A stretch of DNA of 64,000 bases from Parasphingopyxis sp. (GCF_028279465.1 NZ_JANQNS010000019.1:1-64000), one strand, 5' to 3'; numbered from the stretch's first letter, positions 18,678-28,624 are shown. Notes: generated from the letters alone by a model not told the origin. Numbers and translations are program-made.

Positions 18678-18785
18678 AAAGGACCCGCGTCGCGTTTCGG
18701 GCGGCTCAAGCCGTCACATAAACGAAATCATCGAAACGTTCCGGCGCACAGGACTCTATCGAATCAATGCCTCTAGGCTTGCGAT

Positions 18786-19658
18786 CTACGGTCTCGCAGA
18801 ATTACCGAGATCGCGGACGATCCGAAAGCCGATATGGCTGGCCGAGAAATCGCTTTCCTGCGGCTGGCGCGAGGCGGGGCGATAGCGGCGGCAGTAATTC
18901 TCGGCGCACAGATGCGATCCGCCCTTGATCGTATGACGGCCCGGGCCGAACGGCGTGTCGGTCCATTCCCAGACATTGCCGATCATATCGTAAAGCCCGG
19001 CTTCGCTCTCCGGAAAGCAGCCCGTGGCGGCCGTGGTCAGGAAGCCGTCAGTGGTGGTATTCTGATAGGGGAATATGCCCTGCCAGACATTGGCAATTGG
19101 CTGCCCGTCATCGTCGAAGGCACCGGAGAAGGGGTTGTCTGGATCGCGTAACCCCTGTGCGGCCGCATATTCCCATTCCACCTCGCTCGGCAGTCGCCCA
19201 CCTGCCCAGTCCGCATAGGCGCGGGCATCGGCATGGCTTACATGGACGACCGGGTGGCCGCCGCGGCCTTCGATCGTTGATCCCGCGCCTTCCGGCGTGC
19301 GCCAGGTCGCATCATCGGCCAGCCGCCAATTGCTGTTCTCGAACAGCGCCGAACCGGCCCGCTCCGCATCGGTCACATAGCCTGTGGCTTCGACGAATGC
19401 CGCGAACTGGTCGTTGGTGACCTCATGGACTTGGATGGCGAACCCGTCGACCGCGCGCTGAGTCGATACGCCTTCTTCCGGATAGAGCGCATCCCGGCCC
19501 TTTTCGAAGGAACCGGCGGGGATCTCGACGAACGCGCCCTGTTGGTCGTCGGCGAGGCCGCAGGCGGCATCGGCGATCTCCTGTTTAACGGGGCGGTCGT
19601 CCGCACAGGCAGCGATCAGCGAAGCTATTGCGGCGATGGCGGCATATCGCCCTGTCAT
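18786..19658 (-). CDS. formylglycine-generating enzyme (sulfatase-modifying factor), lipoprotein
   Basis: A 290-residue SUMF1-family protein. The start has a lipoprotein signal with lipobox IAAC (Cys18). The FGE core is complete: FVEIPAGSFEKG, LPSEVEWEYAA, GNVWEW, and KGGSHLCAENYC with the copper-binding pair Cys251/Cys256 at the usual five-residue spacing, then FSASHIGFR. Both cysteines being present supports true FGE activity (Cys to formylglycine in CxPSR) rather than one of the many non-catalytic relatives. Three CxPSR sulfatases are nearby. The lipoprotein signal implies that sulfatases are activated after export. It is probably the last gene of the receptor-SGNH-GH3 run (97-bp gap). Confidence 0.87.
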   Translation of the reverse strand: MTGRYAAIAAIASLIAACADDRPVKQEIADAACGLADDQQGAFVEIPAGSFEKGRDALYPEEGVSTQRAVDGFAIQVHEVTNDQFAAFVEATGYVTDAERAGSALFENSNWRLADDATWRTPEGAGSTIEGRGGHPVVHVSHADARAYADWAGGRLPSEVEWEYAAAQGLRDPDNPFSGAFDDDGQPIANVWQGIFPYQNTTTDGFLTTAATGCFPESEAGLYDMIGNVWEWTDTPFGPGRHTIKGGSHLCAENYCRRYRPASRQPQESDFSASHIGFRIVRDLGNSARP

Positions 19659-19755
19659 GATCGTGTTCGCGCTCCTTGCCGATGTGCGGCTATAATCGCG
19701 GTTTTTCCGGGCGGTACAAGTCGGTGCGTTCTTTGCCGGATTGCCGTCCGCTAGC

Positions 19756-21864
19756 CTACAGGTCCAGCTCGGCGGTCAAGAGCGCGCTATCGTCCGACGA
19801 TCCGCCGACCGATATCCGGTACCGGCCGGCCTCGAGCCGCCACGCACTCGCCGTTTCGTCCCAATAGCGCAACTGCGCCTTATCGACGGAAAGGACGATC
19901 GTCTGCGTCTCGCCCGGCTCCAGCGCGACCCGGTCAAACGCCATAAGCAGTTTGGCCGGTCGATCGACAATCTCACCAGGCGCTCCGACGTAAAGCTGGA
20001 CGATCTCGTCGGCCGGACTCTCGCCGCTGTTCGTGACGCTGACCCGGGCGATGATCGCGTCGTCCGTTTCTCGGAGCTGGAGGCCGCGATAGCCGAAGGT
20101 GGCATAGCTCAGCCCGTGACCGAACGGGTATCGGGGTTTCGTCCCATCCCGCTCGAACTTGGTATAGCCGTGCCAGAGGTCATAGGTGATCTCCATGGCC
20201 GTGCGGTCGAAAAACGGATAGTCGGCTCCGTCGCGCGCTACGGTGAACGGCAGCTTACCCGATGGCGATACGTCCCCGAACAGGAGGCGCGCCAGTGCAT
20301 GGCCGCCCTCCATGCCTGCATAGAAAGTCTGCAGGATAGCGGCCGCGCCGCCCTGCCAACTTTCGACCATTACCGCCGATCCCGCGACGATCACGACGAT
20401 CACCGGCTTGCCGCTTTCCGCCGCGGCGTCGATCAGCGCGATCTGGTCGTCGGGAAGGTCGAGAGTCGCGCGGTCGCCGCCGCGCGGCTGGTTGGGCCGA
20501 TCGCGTCCGACCGCTTCGGCGATCTCGACCAACTGATCGGACATTCCGGACGGGACGAGATTGCCGGGAATGAACTCGCCTTCATCGTCCGCCGTATAGC
20601 CCACGACGACAACAACGGCGTTGGCTTCGCTCGCCGCCTGTCGCGCGGCGTCCAGCTCGCTCTCGACGCCGGTCACGATGGCGTTCTCACCCAGATAGTC
20701 CCGCAAACCCTGAAGCGGGGTCACGACATAGGGTGCGCGCACCCGGCTGGAGCCATGATCGCCAGTATTTTCGGTCGCGGCGAGGCGTCCGAGCACAGCG
20801 AGCTTGGCGGTCTGGTCTTTGTCGAGCGGTAAGACCTTGTCGTTCTTGAGCAGCACCGCGCTCTTCTCTGCAGCCTCACGGGCGAGCATGCGATGGCTTT
20901 CGCAGGCGACCATCGTTTCGGCATAGTTTTCAAGCGGGTCTTGGGCGGCCATGAAGCGATAGAGCGTCGTTAGGATACGCCGGCAGGCGCGGTCGATCAC
21001 TTCGGGTTCGACATGGCCAGCCTCAACAGCCGCGATAAGCTTCTCGCCATAGACCATCGGCTCGGGATTCTCGACATCGAGGCCCGCGCTCGCGCCGTAA
21101 GGTTTGTAGACGCCGAGCATCCAGTCGGAATGGACGAAGCCGTCGAAGCCCCAATCGCCGCGCAGAATATCGGTGAGCAGAATGCGGTGCTGGCCGCAAT
21201 ATTCGCCGTTGAGCTTGTTATACGCGCTCATCACGCTCGCACACCCTGCATCGAGCACGCGCTTGAAATGCGGCAGATAGACTTCGTGCAAGGCCCGTTC
21301 GCCAATCGTCACATCAATCTGGAACCGGGTATTCTCGATCGAGTTGAGCGCGAAATGCTTAACCGTCGCGACGACATTATGGGTCTGGATACCGGTGGCG
21401 AGCGCCGCGCCCATTTCGCCGAGATGGTACGGGTCTTCGCCATAGGTTTCCTGCGCGCGGCCCCAGGCTGGGTGGCGCAGCAGGTTGATGCAGACCGCGC
21501 CGGACAGGTTGCAGTCCTGTGCGCGGATTTCGATCCCCATCGCCTCGCCGATCCGGCGTTCGAGATCGATATCGAAACTTGCGCCGCGCGCCATCGAGCA
21601 GGGAAAGGCGGTCGACTGGCCGCGCGCCACGCCGCGCGGTCCGTCGGTAAACCAGAGGCACGGGACGCCCAAACGCTCGATACCGCCGCCCGCACGATAG
21701 GGCCGCGCACCCCATACGCCCTCATCCTCGGCGATCTGCTTGAGAAACCCCCGGCCGGACATCATCCCGACCTTCTCTTCAAGCGTCGCCTCGGCGAGGA
21801 TCGCGTCCACCGTGTCGGCGATCTCAGCGCCGGTCATACCCTTGCGGGGCGTATAGTCAGTCAC
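19756..21864 (-). CDS. glycoside hydrolase family 3 exo-glycosidase
   Basis: A 702-residue protein. The start chosen is a GTG at 21864 because a strong GGAGGA stands seven bases before it. The GH3 barrel is recognisable from TDGPRG and the KHFA motif (about 169) to HSDW, with the nucleophile Asp247. The C-terminal alpha/beta sandwich and fibronectin-III-like domain follow (VSVTNSGESPADEIVQLYV). No signal peptide, so it probably acts in the cytoplasm. GH3 enzymes remove beta-linked glucose, xylose or N-acetylglucosamine from non-reducing ends; the nearby xylose genes favour beta-xylosidase activity, but specificity is inference. Confidence 0.9.
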   Translation of the reverse strand: MTDYTPRKGMTGAEIADTVDAILAEATLEEKVGMMSGRGFLKQIAEDEGVWGARPYRAGGGIERLGVPCLWFTDGPRGVARGQSTAFPCSMARGASFDIDLERRIGEAMGIEIRAQDCNLSGAVCINLLRHPAWGRAQETYGEDPYHLGEMGAALATGIQTHNVVATVKHFALNSIENTRFQIDVTIGERALHEVYLPHFKRVLDAGCASVMSAYNKLNGEYCGQHRILLTDILRGDWGFDGFVHSDWMLGVYKPYGASAGLDVENPEPMVYGEKLIAAVEAGHVEPEVIDRACRRILTTLYRFMAAQDPLENYAETMVACESHRMLAREAAEKSAVLLKNDKVLPLDKDQTAKLAVLGRLAATENTGDHGSSRVRAPYVVTPLQGLRDYLGENAIVTGVESELDAARQAASEANAVVVVVGYTADDEGEFIPGNLVPSGMSDQLVEIAEAVGRDRPNQPRGGDRATLDLPDDQIALIDAAAESGKPVIVVIVAGSAVMVESWQGGAAAILQTFYAGMEGGHALARLLFGDVSPSGKLPFTVARDGADYPFFDRTAMEITYDLWHGYTKFERDGTKPRYPFGHGLSYATFGYRGLQLRETDDAIIARVSVTNSGESPADEIVQLYVGAPGEIVDRPAKLLMAFDRVALEPGETQTIVLSVDKAQLRYWDETASAWRLEAGRYRISVGGSSDDSALLTAELDL

Positions 21865-21887
21865 AAATCGTCCTCCGAAGCTGCAAA

Positions 21888-22619
21888 TTACCGGCCCGGC
21901 ATGAGAAACGGCCTGAGAAGGGTCGCCCATTGTCGATAGGCGTCGCCGTTAAGATGGATGTCGTCATTGGAATAGCGGCTGTCCATGCTGCCGTCTGCCC
22001 GGGCGAACAATGGGTGTCCGTCGATGGCCGTGAAACCGCCGTCGGCCGCGCGGTCGATCAGATGGCGATTATAGCGCTCGATCGAATCCGCGAACCGCGC
22101 CTCGCGCGCGAACAGTGTGGCGACGAAGATTTCGGTCGTCGGCAAGGCATTGCGCAACCGGATGACGATCTCGTCGAAACGGGCCGTAGCCGCACCGACC
22201 GTGTCGTTCGACACGCTGAAATCGTTGCCGCCGATATAGAGCAGGATCTTGTCGGGGCTCAGTGCAATGACCTCGTCGAGACGGTTGAGGACGCCGGCGG
22301 TGGTATCCGCGCCGATACCGCGATTGACGACGGCGCTCTCCGGGAACAGCTCGGTCCAGGGTCCTTCTTCAATGATGCTCGAACCGAGAAAAACGATCTC
22401 GGCGCGCTGCGGAGGGAGGCTGCGCCATTGATCGACGCGGCGTTCCCAGCGGCGCTGGACATAGGTCGCCAGCGCCGCTGCCGGGATACAGTCCGCTTCG
22501 GCCGCCGCTGTTGGGTCAGATTCATCCGCGGCCGACGCCGGCGCCCCGGCCAGGGTAGCCAGCAGCGCCGCCGGCAACATCCAGGCTTTGGCTCCGCGCC
22601 GGAGCGTCGGGCGGAGCAT
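21888..22619 (-). CDS. secreted SGNH/GDSL-family hydrolase
   Basis: A 243-residue protein with a signal peptide ending near APASA-AD. The family blocks are in order: block I GSSI with nucleophile Ser81, block II NRGIGADTT with the oxyanion Gly, block III GGND, and block V DDIHLNG with the Asp-His pair. The start ATG is 5 bp from the TonB receptor stop, so it is translationally coupled; a TTG three codons upstream overlaps that stop. It probably removes acetyl or other acyl groups from the glycoside in the periplasm before import. Confidence 0.88.
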   Translation of the reverse strand: MLRPTLRRGAKAWMLPAALLATLAGAPASAADESDPTAAAEADCIPAAALATYVQRRWERRVDQWRSLPPQRAEIVFLGSSIIEEGPWTELFPESAVVNRGIGADTTAGVLNRLDEVIALSPDKILLYIGGNDFSVSNDTVGAATARFDEIVIRLRNALPTTEIFVATLFAREARFADSIERYNRHLIDRAADGGFTAIDGHPLFARADGSMDSRYSNDDIHLNGDAYRQWATLLRPFLMPGR

Positions 22620-22624
22620 CGCGA

Positions 22625-25009
22625 TCAAAAACGCACGCGCACCGAACCGCCGAAATAGCGATCCGCGTCCCGCGGCGCATATTGGTTGAGGTTGATCTGC
22701 CCCGTCAGCACCGGATCCTGGAAGATGAAGTTGGTGTAATTGGTATCGAACAGGTTCCGCACGAACAGCGTGACTGTGTAGCGCCCGTCATCGGCGGTCA
22801 GCCCGACACTCGCATCGACGATCGCATAACCGTCCTGGATCGTGTTGGGATTTTGCGTGATCGAGAATTGCGTATCGCTCTGCCAGCGCATTCCGGCCTG
22901 GAGGAAGCCTGTCAGGCTGTCGCTCAGCGGCTGATCGTAACGGGCATTGAGGATGGCCCGCCAGGTCGGCGAATTGGGCAGCCGCGCACCCGCCAGATCC
23001 TTGACGCCGTTGACGCAGTCCGGATCGAGCGCGGCCGGCGTGAAGCACTGGCCATTCGGGAAGGAGCGCACCTCGGCATCGGTATAGGAAATGCCGCCGC
23101 TGAAGTTGAACCGGTCGCTCGGCTGCGCAGAGAATTCGATTTCCACGCCTTTCGTCCGGACCCGGCCGACATTGCTGAGCACGAACGTGGCCGCCGCCGC
23201 ATCGAAGGATTGCGACTGGAAGTTGTTATAGTCGGCCAGAAACGCCGAGACGTTGAATGTAAACGCGCCGTCCAGCGCCTGCGAGCGGAAGCCGACTTCA
23301 TAGGCGTTCGACGTTTCCGGCGCGACGGTGGGGAATATGCTGCGGTCACCGGGAACGAAATCCGGATCGAAGGCGACATCGGCCGTCGGCCCCTTATAGC
23401 CGCGCGAATAGCTCGCATAGATATTGGCGTCCGGCGAGAAATCATATTGGACCACGGCCCGCCCGGTCACGGCGGTATCGCGGATACTGCCATTCTGGAC
23501 GATCGGGTCGAGATTGCCGTCACCATCTTCGTCGACGAAGATGTTTGCTGGCGCGATCTGTGCGTTGAGCACCGCGTCTCCGGGGAACAGCGGTTCGAGC
23601 GGCCGGACGAGACCGACATCCAATTCCTCGCGCAGAACGCGGATGCCGCCGATCACCCGAAAATTGTCTGCGATGTTGACCGTCACATCGGCAAAGGCCG
23701 CATAGTTGCGGTTCTCGACATCGCCGTTGAAGAAGCCCGATTGCGAGAGCGGCAATATGGGCGGGAAGCCTGGCGCAGGGGGAACGGAGATTTGTGGACA
23801 AGCCTCCGCCGACAGTCCGGCAAGGCACAATTTTCGCGTAAACAGTCGGTCGAGATTGAGATCGAAGTAGAAAGCCCCGAGGATATATTCGACGACCCCG
23901 CCACTCGGCGAAGTTAGGCGGATTTCCTGGGTGAACTGCTCGATATTGGTCTCGCCGTTGTTGATATCGAAGCCGGTAATGCCGGGCACGCCGAGCGACG
24001 GCGTTCCATCGACATCGATTGCATTGCGGAAATCCCATTCGCGATAGGCGGTGACCGATGTCAGCACATGTTCGCCGATATCGATATTCGCTTCCGCCGA
24101 TACACCCCAACTTTCGGTTCGGTTGAACAGCGGGGCGTTGATATTGACTTCCCGGTTGGTCGGGCTCGGTGTGATGTTGGGATTGGCTACAAAGAAGGCC
24201 GGGTTGTTGAACTCTCGTGCTTGCCACATGCAGCAGGCGTCGTCGCTTTCGCGATAGTCGCCGATGAGCAGCAGGTTGACCGTCGGTGTGATGTCGAATT
24301 CGAGCTTGCCGCGCAGGCCCCAGCGTTCCGATCCGTTGAACTCGCGATTGTCGAACTGGTTGTCGATATGCCCACCGACATCGGTGTAGAAGCCGGTCAG
24401 GCGCGCACCGATTGTGTCGGTAATCGGGCCGGATACGCTCGCCCGGGCGCGATATTCGTCCATCTCAGCAATGGTGAAATCCGCCTGCAGCTCAAAATCG
24501 TTGCTCGGCCGCTGAGTCACGACATTGACCACGCCGGCCGATGCGTTCTTGCCGAACAACGTGCTCTGCGGGCCCCGCAGCACTTCGATCCGCTCGATAT
24601 CGATGAGATCGGTAAAGGCCTGGCCCTGGCGCGACAGCACGACGCCATCGACAACGAAGGAGACGCTCGGCTCGACCGCCGAACTGAAGACCGATGTGCC
24701 GACGCCGCGAATCTGCACCGAACTGTTCAGCGCGTTGGTGCTCTGGGTGAAAGTGACAGACGGGGCGATCTGGGTCAGATTGGTGAGATCGCCCACCTGC
24801 CTGTCGAGCAGATCGCTACCCGAATAGGCGGATACCGAAATCGGCACGTCCTGAAGCTGCTGCTCGCGCCGTTGCGCGGTGACGATGATGGGCGCGCTGC
24901 CGCCTGTAGCCGCGCCTTCTGATGCGGTCTGCGCCGTTGCCGGCGAACTCAGAAGCGCTGCGACGATGGCGCCCGGTGCGACACCAGATAGAATCCGTTT
25001 GCCTGTCAT
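22625..25009 (-). CDS. TonB-dependent outer-membrane receptor
   Basis: A 794-residue protein with a signal peptide ending near SSPATAQ. The plug contains APIIVTAQRREQQLQDVPIS and IERIEVLRGPQSTLFGKNAS; the barrel ends VRVRF. First gene of the operon with SGNH hydrolase, GH3 and probably FGE, under the palindrome at 25061-25076. It is the likely uptake route for the sulfated glycoside of block C. A SusD partner is absent, as expected outside Bacteroidota. Confidence 0.93.
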   Translation of the reverse strand: MTGKRILSGVAPGAIVAALLSSPATAQTASEGAATGGSAPIIVTAQRREQQLQDVPISVSAYSGSDLLDRQVGDLTNLTQIAPSVTFTQSTNALNSSVQIRGVGTSVFSSAVEPSVSFVVDGVVLSRQGQAFTDLIDIERIEVLRGPQSTLFGKNASAGVVNVVTQRPSNDFELQADFTIAEMDEYRARASVSGPITDTIGARLTGFYTDVGGHIDNQFDNREFNGSERWGLRGKLEFDITPTVNLLLIGDYRESDDACCMWQAREFNNPAFFVANPNITPSPTNREVNINAPLFNRTESWGVSAEANIDIGEHVLTSVTAYREWDFRNAIDVDGTPSLGVPGITGFDINNGETNIEQFTQEIRLTSPSGGVVEYILGAFYFDLNLDRLFTRKLCLAGLSAEACPQISVPPAPGFPPILPLSQSGFFNGDVENRNYAAFADVTVNIADNFRVIGGIRVLREELDVGLVRPLEPLFPGDAVLNAQIAPANIFVDEDGDGNLDPIVQNGSIRDTAVTGRAVVQYDFSPDANIYASYSRGYKGPTADVAFDPDFVPGDRSIFPTVAPETSNAYEVGFRSQALDGAFTFNVSAFLADYNNFQSQSFDAAAATFVLSNVGRVRTKGVEIEFSAQPSDRFNFSGGISYTDAEVRSFPNGQCFTPAALDPDCVNGVKDLAGARLPNSPTWRAILNARYDQPLSDSLTGFLQAGMRWQSDTQFSITQNPNTIQDGYAIVDASVGLTADDGRYTVTLFVRNLFDTNYTNFIFQDPVLTGQINLNQYAPRDADRYFGGSVRVRF

Positions 25010-25060
25010 GATCCCCGTTCCTCTCCCAATGGTCAGACCGGTGCCGGCTTTTGCCGTTCG

Positions 25061-25076
25061 TTATCCGGTCGGATAA
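25061..25076. promoter_or_regulatory. block C operator-like palindrome, copy 1 (TTATCC-GGTC-GGATAA)
   Basis: Perfect 6-bp arms around a 4-bp spacer, 52 bp upstream of the TonB receptor start. The same 6-4-6 design recurs at 28585, 34103 and 38400, always in front of block C genes. Confidence 0.6.
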
Positions 25077-25103
25077 TGAACTACTCGCTCACCAATTGGA
25101 AAG

Positions 25104-26441
25104 TCAACTGTCGGGTTCGGAATCGGCCTCCTCGGGATCCGTTACGGGCAGCCGGAAGGGCGGGCGTTCGGGCACGTCGAACCGTTCGCGCGCCGCCACG
25201 AGACGGGTCTGCATCTTGGCCAGAATGTCCGGAAAACTATCGGCCAGACTATAGCGTTCGGCCGGATCGCGGCTCAGGTCGAACAGCAGGAACCAGCCGA
25301 ATTGATCGAACGGCAGATCGAAAGTGCGGTAGTAATCCTGGACGACGAGCCGCCAGTTCCCGGCCCGGATGGCGGTCAGATAGGCATTGTCGAAAAAGTA
25401 TAGTGCTTCATGCGGCGAATCGGCGCCGTCCTTCAGCACCGGCCATATGTCGCGGCCGTCGATCGGCCGGTCGTCGGGCATCGCCGATCCCGTCAGCGTC
25501 GCGAAGGTCGGCAGCAGATCGATCATCATTGCCGGTGCGTCCGATACCGCGCCCGCAGGCAACTGTCCCGGCCACCAGGCGATAAAGGGCACGCGATAGC
25601 CGGCATCCCAGCTGCCGCCCTTGCGCCCGCGATAGACGCCCGTGGAGCCTTCGAACCAGGGGCCATTGTCGCTGGTGAAGATAACTAGGGTGTTGTCGGC
25701 CTGACCCGAACGCCGCAGCGCATCGAGCAGCCTGCCCGTGTGCCAGTCCAGTTCTTCGACGACGTCGCCATAGAGGCCAGCCTGCGAGCGTCCGCGAAAC
25801 TGCTCGGTCGCGTATAGCGGAATATGCGGCATCGGATGGGCGAGATAGATGAAGAAGGGGCGGTCGTCGTCCGCCTCGACGATTGCAATCGCGCGGTCGG
25901 TGAAGCGCTGCGTCATTGTCGCTTGCTCGACCGGCTGCTCGACCGCCATCTCGCCTTCGTACAGCGCGAGCGGATTCATGTCGTTGCTATAGGGAATGCC
26001 GAAAAATGTATCGAAGCCGTGCCGCAACGGGTGGTGTTCGGGTTGATGACCGAGATGCCATTTGCCGATCAGCGCCGTGCGATAGCCATTGGCGCCCAGC
26101 ATCTCGGCGATGGTGATCTCCTCTCCGGGCAGGCCGTGCGTGCTCCAGGGTTGGATCACCTGTTCGGCGAGGCCCGAGCGGATCGCGTAGCGGCCGGTCA
26201 ACAGGCTCGCGCGGGAGGGCGTGCAGACATTCGCGGCGGCGTAAAAGCTCGTGAGCCGCACACCTTCCGCCGCCATCCGGTCGAGCGCCGGCGTCGCGAT
26301 CAGTTCGGTGCCGTAGGAGCCGAGATCGCCATAACCGAGATCGTCGGTGAGGATGACGATGATGTTGGGGCGCTGGGGTCCAGTCGATGCGGCTACGGGA
26401 ATGGCTGCCACCAGACAGAACAGTATCAGCAACAGCCTCAT
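25104..26441 (-). CDS. secreted sulfatase (S1 family)
   Basis: A 445-residue protein with a signal peptide (VAAIPVAAS). Calcium-ligand Asp pair in LTDD (33-34), the formylglycine signature CTPSR at Cys73, GKWHLG, and FTSDNGP for the distal metal site. It hydrolyses a sulfate ester once Cys73 is converted to formylglycine, presumably by the FGE at 18786. It follows the TetR gene by 15 bp in the operon GPH transporter, TetR, sulfatase. Sugar specificity cannot be read from the sequence by eye. Confidence 0.92.
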   Translation of the reverse strand: MRLLLILFCLVAAIPVAASTGPQRPNIIVILTDDLGYGDLGSYGTELIATPALDRMAAEGVRLTSFYAAANVCTPSRASLLTGRYAIRSGLAEQVIQPWSTHGLPGEEITIAEMLGANGYRTALIGKWHLGHQPEHHPLRHGFDTFFGIPYSNDMNPLALYEGEMAVEQPVEQATMTQRFTDRAIAIVEADDDRPFFIYLAHPMPHIPLYATEQFRGRSQAGLYGDVVEELDWHTGRLLDALRRSGQADNTLVIFTSDNGPWFEGSTGVYRGRKGGSWDAGYRVPFIAWWPGQLPAGAVSDAPAMMIDLLPTFATLTGSAMPDDRPIDGRDIWPVLKDGADSPHEALYFFDNAYLTAIRAGNWRLVVQDYYRTFDLPFDQFGWFLLFDLSRDPAERYSLADSFPDILAKMQTRLVAARERFDVPERPPFRLPVTDPEEADSEPDS

Positions 26442-26456
26442 AGGCGCCCCTTTTCG

Positions 26457-27113
26457 TCAGTCGTCTTCGACTTTGTGATTGAAAAACAGTTCGATCATCG
26501 CCTCGGCATGCGCGTCGACAACCTCCTCCGAGAGCGTGTCGACGCCGTAAAGCCGCCGAATTTCCGGCGCGAGCACGAAAATCATCTGGCTGGCGGCAAC
26601 CAGGATATAGCTGATTGAGATATCCTGGACGTCGGGCCAGAGCCCCTCGCGCATGTGCCGCAGGAAAGCGGGCCGTGCATCGGCATGTTGCGGCCCGATA
26701 AAGTTTTCGACGGCCCAGTCGAGCCGCTTGCCGTCACGGATCGATTCCTGAACCATGATCCGCGCATGTTCGGGGTGACGGGCGCAATAACGGACATAAC
26801 GCCTGAGCGCGTTCTTGAGCCGGTCCAGCTCGGTGAGTTTAGCTTCTTCTTTCGCGTCGACCGCAAGCTCCTCGTCCATCCGCTCGAACAGGAAGCGGAC
26901 AGCCTCTTTCCAGAGATTGTCCTTACTGTTGAAATGATATTTGATCAGCGCGTGGTTGACGTCCGCGTCGGCCGCAATATCGCGCAGCGTCGCGCCCTCG
27001 AAGCCCTTGGCCGCGAATGTCGTCAAGGCGACGTCCAGTATCTTCGCGCGCGTCCGGATTCGCTGCTTGTCGCGCTGGTTCAGGTTGCGCTCGATCTTCG
27101 CTGCCTCGTTCAT
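26457..27113 (-). CDS. TetR/AcrR-family transcriptional regulator
   Basis: A 218-residue protein. The ATG at 27113 is chosen because GAGGAGGAC precedes it. The helix-turn-helix reads ILDVALTTFAAKGFEGATLR, then DIAADADVNHALIKYHF. The remainder is a helical ligand domain. It sits between a GPH transporter and a sulfatase in one operon. Four 6-4-6 palindromes lie at block C promoters, so it is the best candidate regulator of the sulfatase/xylose genes; the link is inferred from position only. Confidence 0.88.
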   Translation of the reverse strand: MNEAAKIERNLNQRDKQRIRTRAKILDVALTTFAAKGFEGATLRDIAADADVNHALIKYHFNSKDNLWKEAVRFLFERMDEELAVDAKEEAKLTELDRLKNALRRYVRYCARHPEHARIMVQESIRDGKRLDWAVENFIGPQHADARPAFLRHMREGLWPDVQDISISYILVAASQMIFVLAPEIRRLYGVDTLSEEVVDAHAEAMIELFFNHKVEDD

Positions 27114-27183
27114 GGGGCCGTCCTCCTCGCGACGGTCCTTAGGCGGCATTCCCGCAAATTGTCCAATCCGGTGACCGCGCCCG

Positions 27184-28569
27184 TCATGCGCCGCTCGCGC
27201 GTCGTTCGCGACGCTCCAGCACCCGCCCGATCCGCCCGTGCAGCCGGGCATCGATCGGATAGGCGCGGATGAGCAGAAATGCGCACACGCCGAACAGGGC
27301 GGGCAGCAAAGTCATGATCGTCTTGATGCCGTCCATCGTCTCTGCACTCTGTTCGACATTGGCGCGATAGCCGACCAGATCGAGCAATATGCCGAGCAGC
27401 GCGGCCGCCAGACCGAAGCTGACTTTTTGGGCGAAAGACATGAGGCCGAAGACCAAGGATTCGCTGCGGACCCCGGTGCGCCATTGGCCGAACTCGACGG
27501 TGTCGGGCAGCGTGGACCAGAAGGAGAGCACGCCAGCCGCCGAACCGAGCGCACCGATGGCGAACAGGACGGTGACGACGGGCACGGTTTCGTACGGGTT
27601 GAAATAGAGCGCCAATGAGACGGCGATCGATATCGCGGTGCCTGTCGCCCAGACAAACCGTTTCGAGGTCTTGGCCGTGATCAGCGCCCAGATCGGCACG
27701 AACAGGGCCATACCGCCCGTCATGACAGCGAGCGCCGTCCCCGATGCCAGTTCGTCGCCCAGCGTATATTTATAGTAATAGATCAGAGTCTTGCTGGTCA
27801 GCACGCTGCCGCCCATGCCGAGCATCGTCGCGCCGAAGACGAGGAGGAACGGCCGGTTGGTCTTCAGGGTCGATAAAGCGTCGAGCAGCGAAGCCGGCCG
27901 CGTTTCAGCATCGACGGGCGGTTCCGGTTCGCGCGTGGTGAGGAAAACGAAGAGAAAGACGGGCAGCGAAAGCGCGGCGTAGAGCATCGCCGTCCAGTAA
28001 AACCCCGTCGCCGCATCGCCTTCGCCGAACCAGGCGACGAGACGCAGCGTGAAGAAAGCGACGAACAGGCCGCCCAGCGTGGCGGCGACCATCCGATAGG
28101 CGGCGAGTTCGTTGCGGACTTCGCTGCTGCGCGTCATCCGGGCCGACAGCGAGCTGAACGGGATGGAGAGGATCGTATAGATGGTGCGGAACAGCACATG
28201 GGTCGCGCCGGCATAAAGGGCGAGCGCCATGCCCTCGGTGCCCGGATCGGAGAACATAAGGACCAGCGTCACCGCGAGCGGCACGGCGCCGAGCAGGATA
28301 TAGGGCCGATAACTGCCCCAGCGCGAACGGGTGCGTTCGGCGATATAGCCCATGATCGGATCGGTGATCCCGTCCCAGACCATGGCGATCAGGAAGATGA
28401 AGCCGGCCGTCTGGTTGGGCAGGCCGAGTACGTCGGTATAGAAATAGAGAAGGAAGAGGCTGGCGCTGGACCAATAGAGATTGAATCCGAAATCGCCGAA
28501 GCCGTAGCTTATCCGGCGCCAGCGCGGCAGGTCGGGCGTGTGGGGCTGCGTGATTGCATTTCTCTCCAA
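27184..28569 (-). CDS. GPH-family MFS transporter
   Basis: A 461-residue, twelve-helix protein with the family signatures ISYGFGDFGFNLYW at the N-terminus and DGITDPIMGYIAERTRSRWG in loop 2-3. It probably imports a glycoside or pentose with a cation. It is divergent from the aldose epimerase-xylB-xylA operon across a 55-bp gap containing an operator-like palindrome. The start is the only upstream candidate in frame, a TTG with a weak ribosome binding site, so the exact N-terminus is uncertain by a few residues. Confidence 0.88.
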   Translation of the reverse strand: MERNAITQPHTPDLPRWRRISYGFGDFGFNLYWSSASLFLLYFYTDVLGLPNQTAGFIFLIAMVWDGITDPIMGYIAERTRSRWGSYRPYILLGAVPLAVTLVLMFSDPGTEGMALALYAGATHVLFRTIYTILSIPFSSLSARMTRSSEVRNELAAYRMVAATLGGLFVAFFTLRLVAWFGEGDAATGFYWTAMLYAALSLPVFLFVFLTTREPEPPVDAETRPASLLDALSTLKTNRPFLLVFGATMLGMGGSVLTSKTLIYYYKYTLGDELASGTALAVMTGGMALFVPIWALITAKTSKRFVWATGTAISIAVSLALYFNPYETVPVVTVLFAIGALGSAAGVLSFWSTLPDTVEFGQWRTGVRSESLVFGLMSFAQKVSFGLAAALLGILLDLVGYRANVEQSAETMDGIKTIMTLLPALFGVCAFLLIRAYPIDARLHGRIGRVLERRERRASGA

Positions 28570-28584
28570 AGACTGCTTGTTACA

Positions 28585-28600
28585 TTAACCCGATGGTTAG
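28585..28600. promoter_or_regulatory. block C operator-like palindrome, copy 2 (TTAACC-CGAT-GGTTAG)
   Basis: It lies in the 55-bp gap between the GPH transporter and the aldose epimerase, so one site could control both directions. The arms match at TAACC/GGTTA. Confidence 0.6.
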
Positions 28601-28624
28601 CGAATTGCCAAGTGCGAAGATAAG

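Noticed and set aside
22682..23917. 411-residue plus-strand open frame
   Set aside because: Antisense to the second TonB receptor; no start signal or family resemblance.
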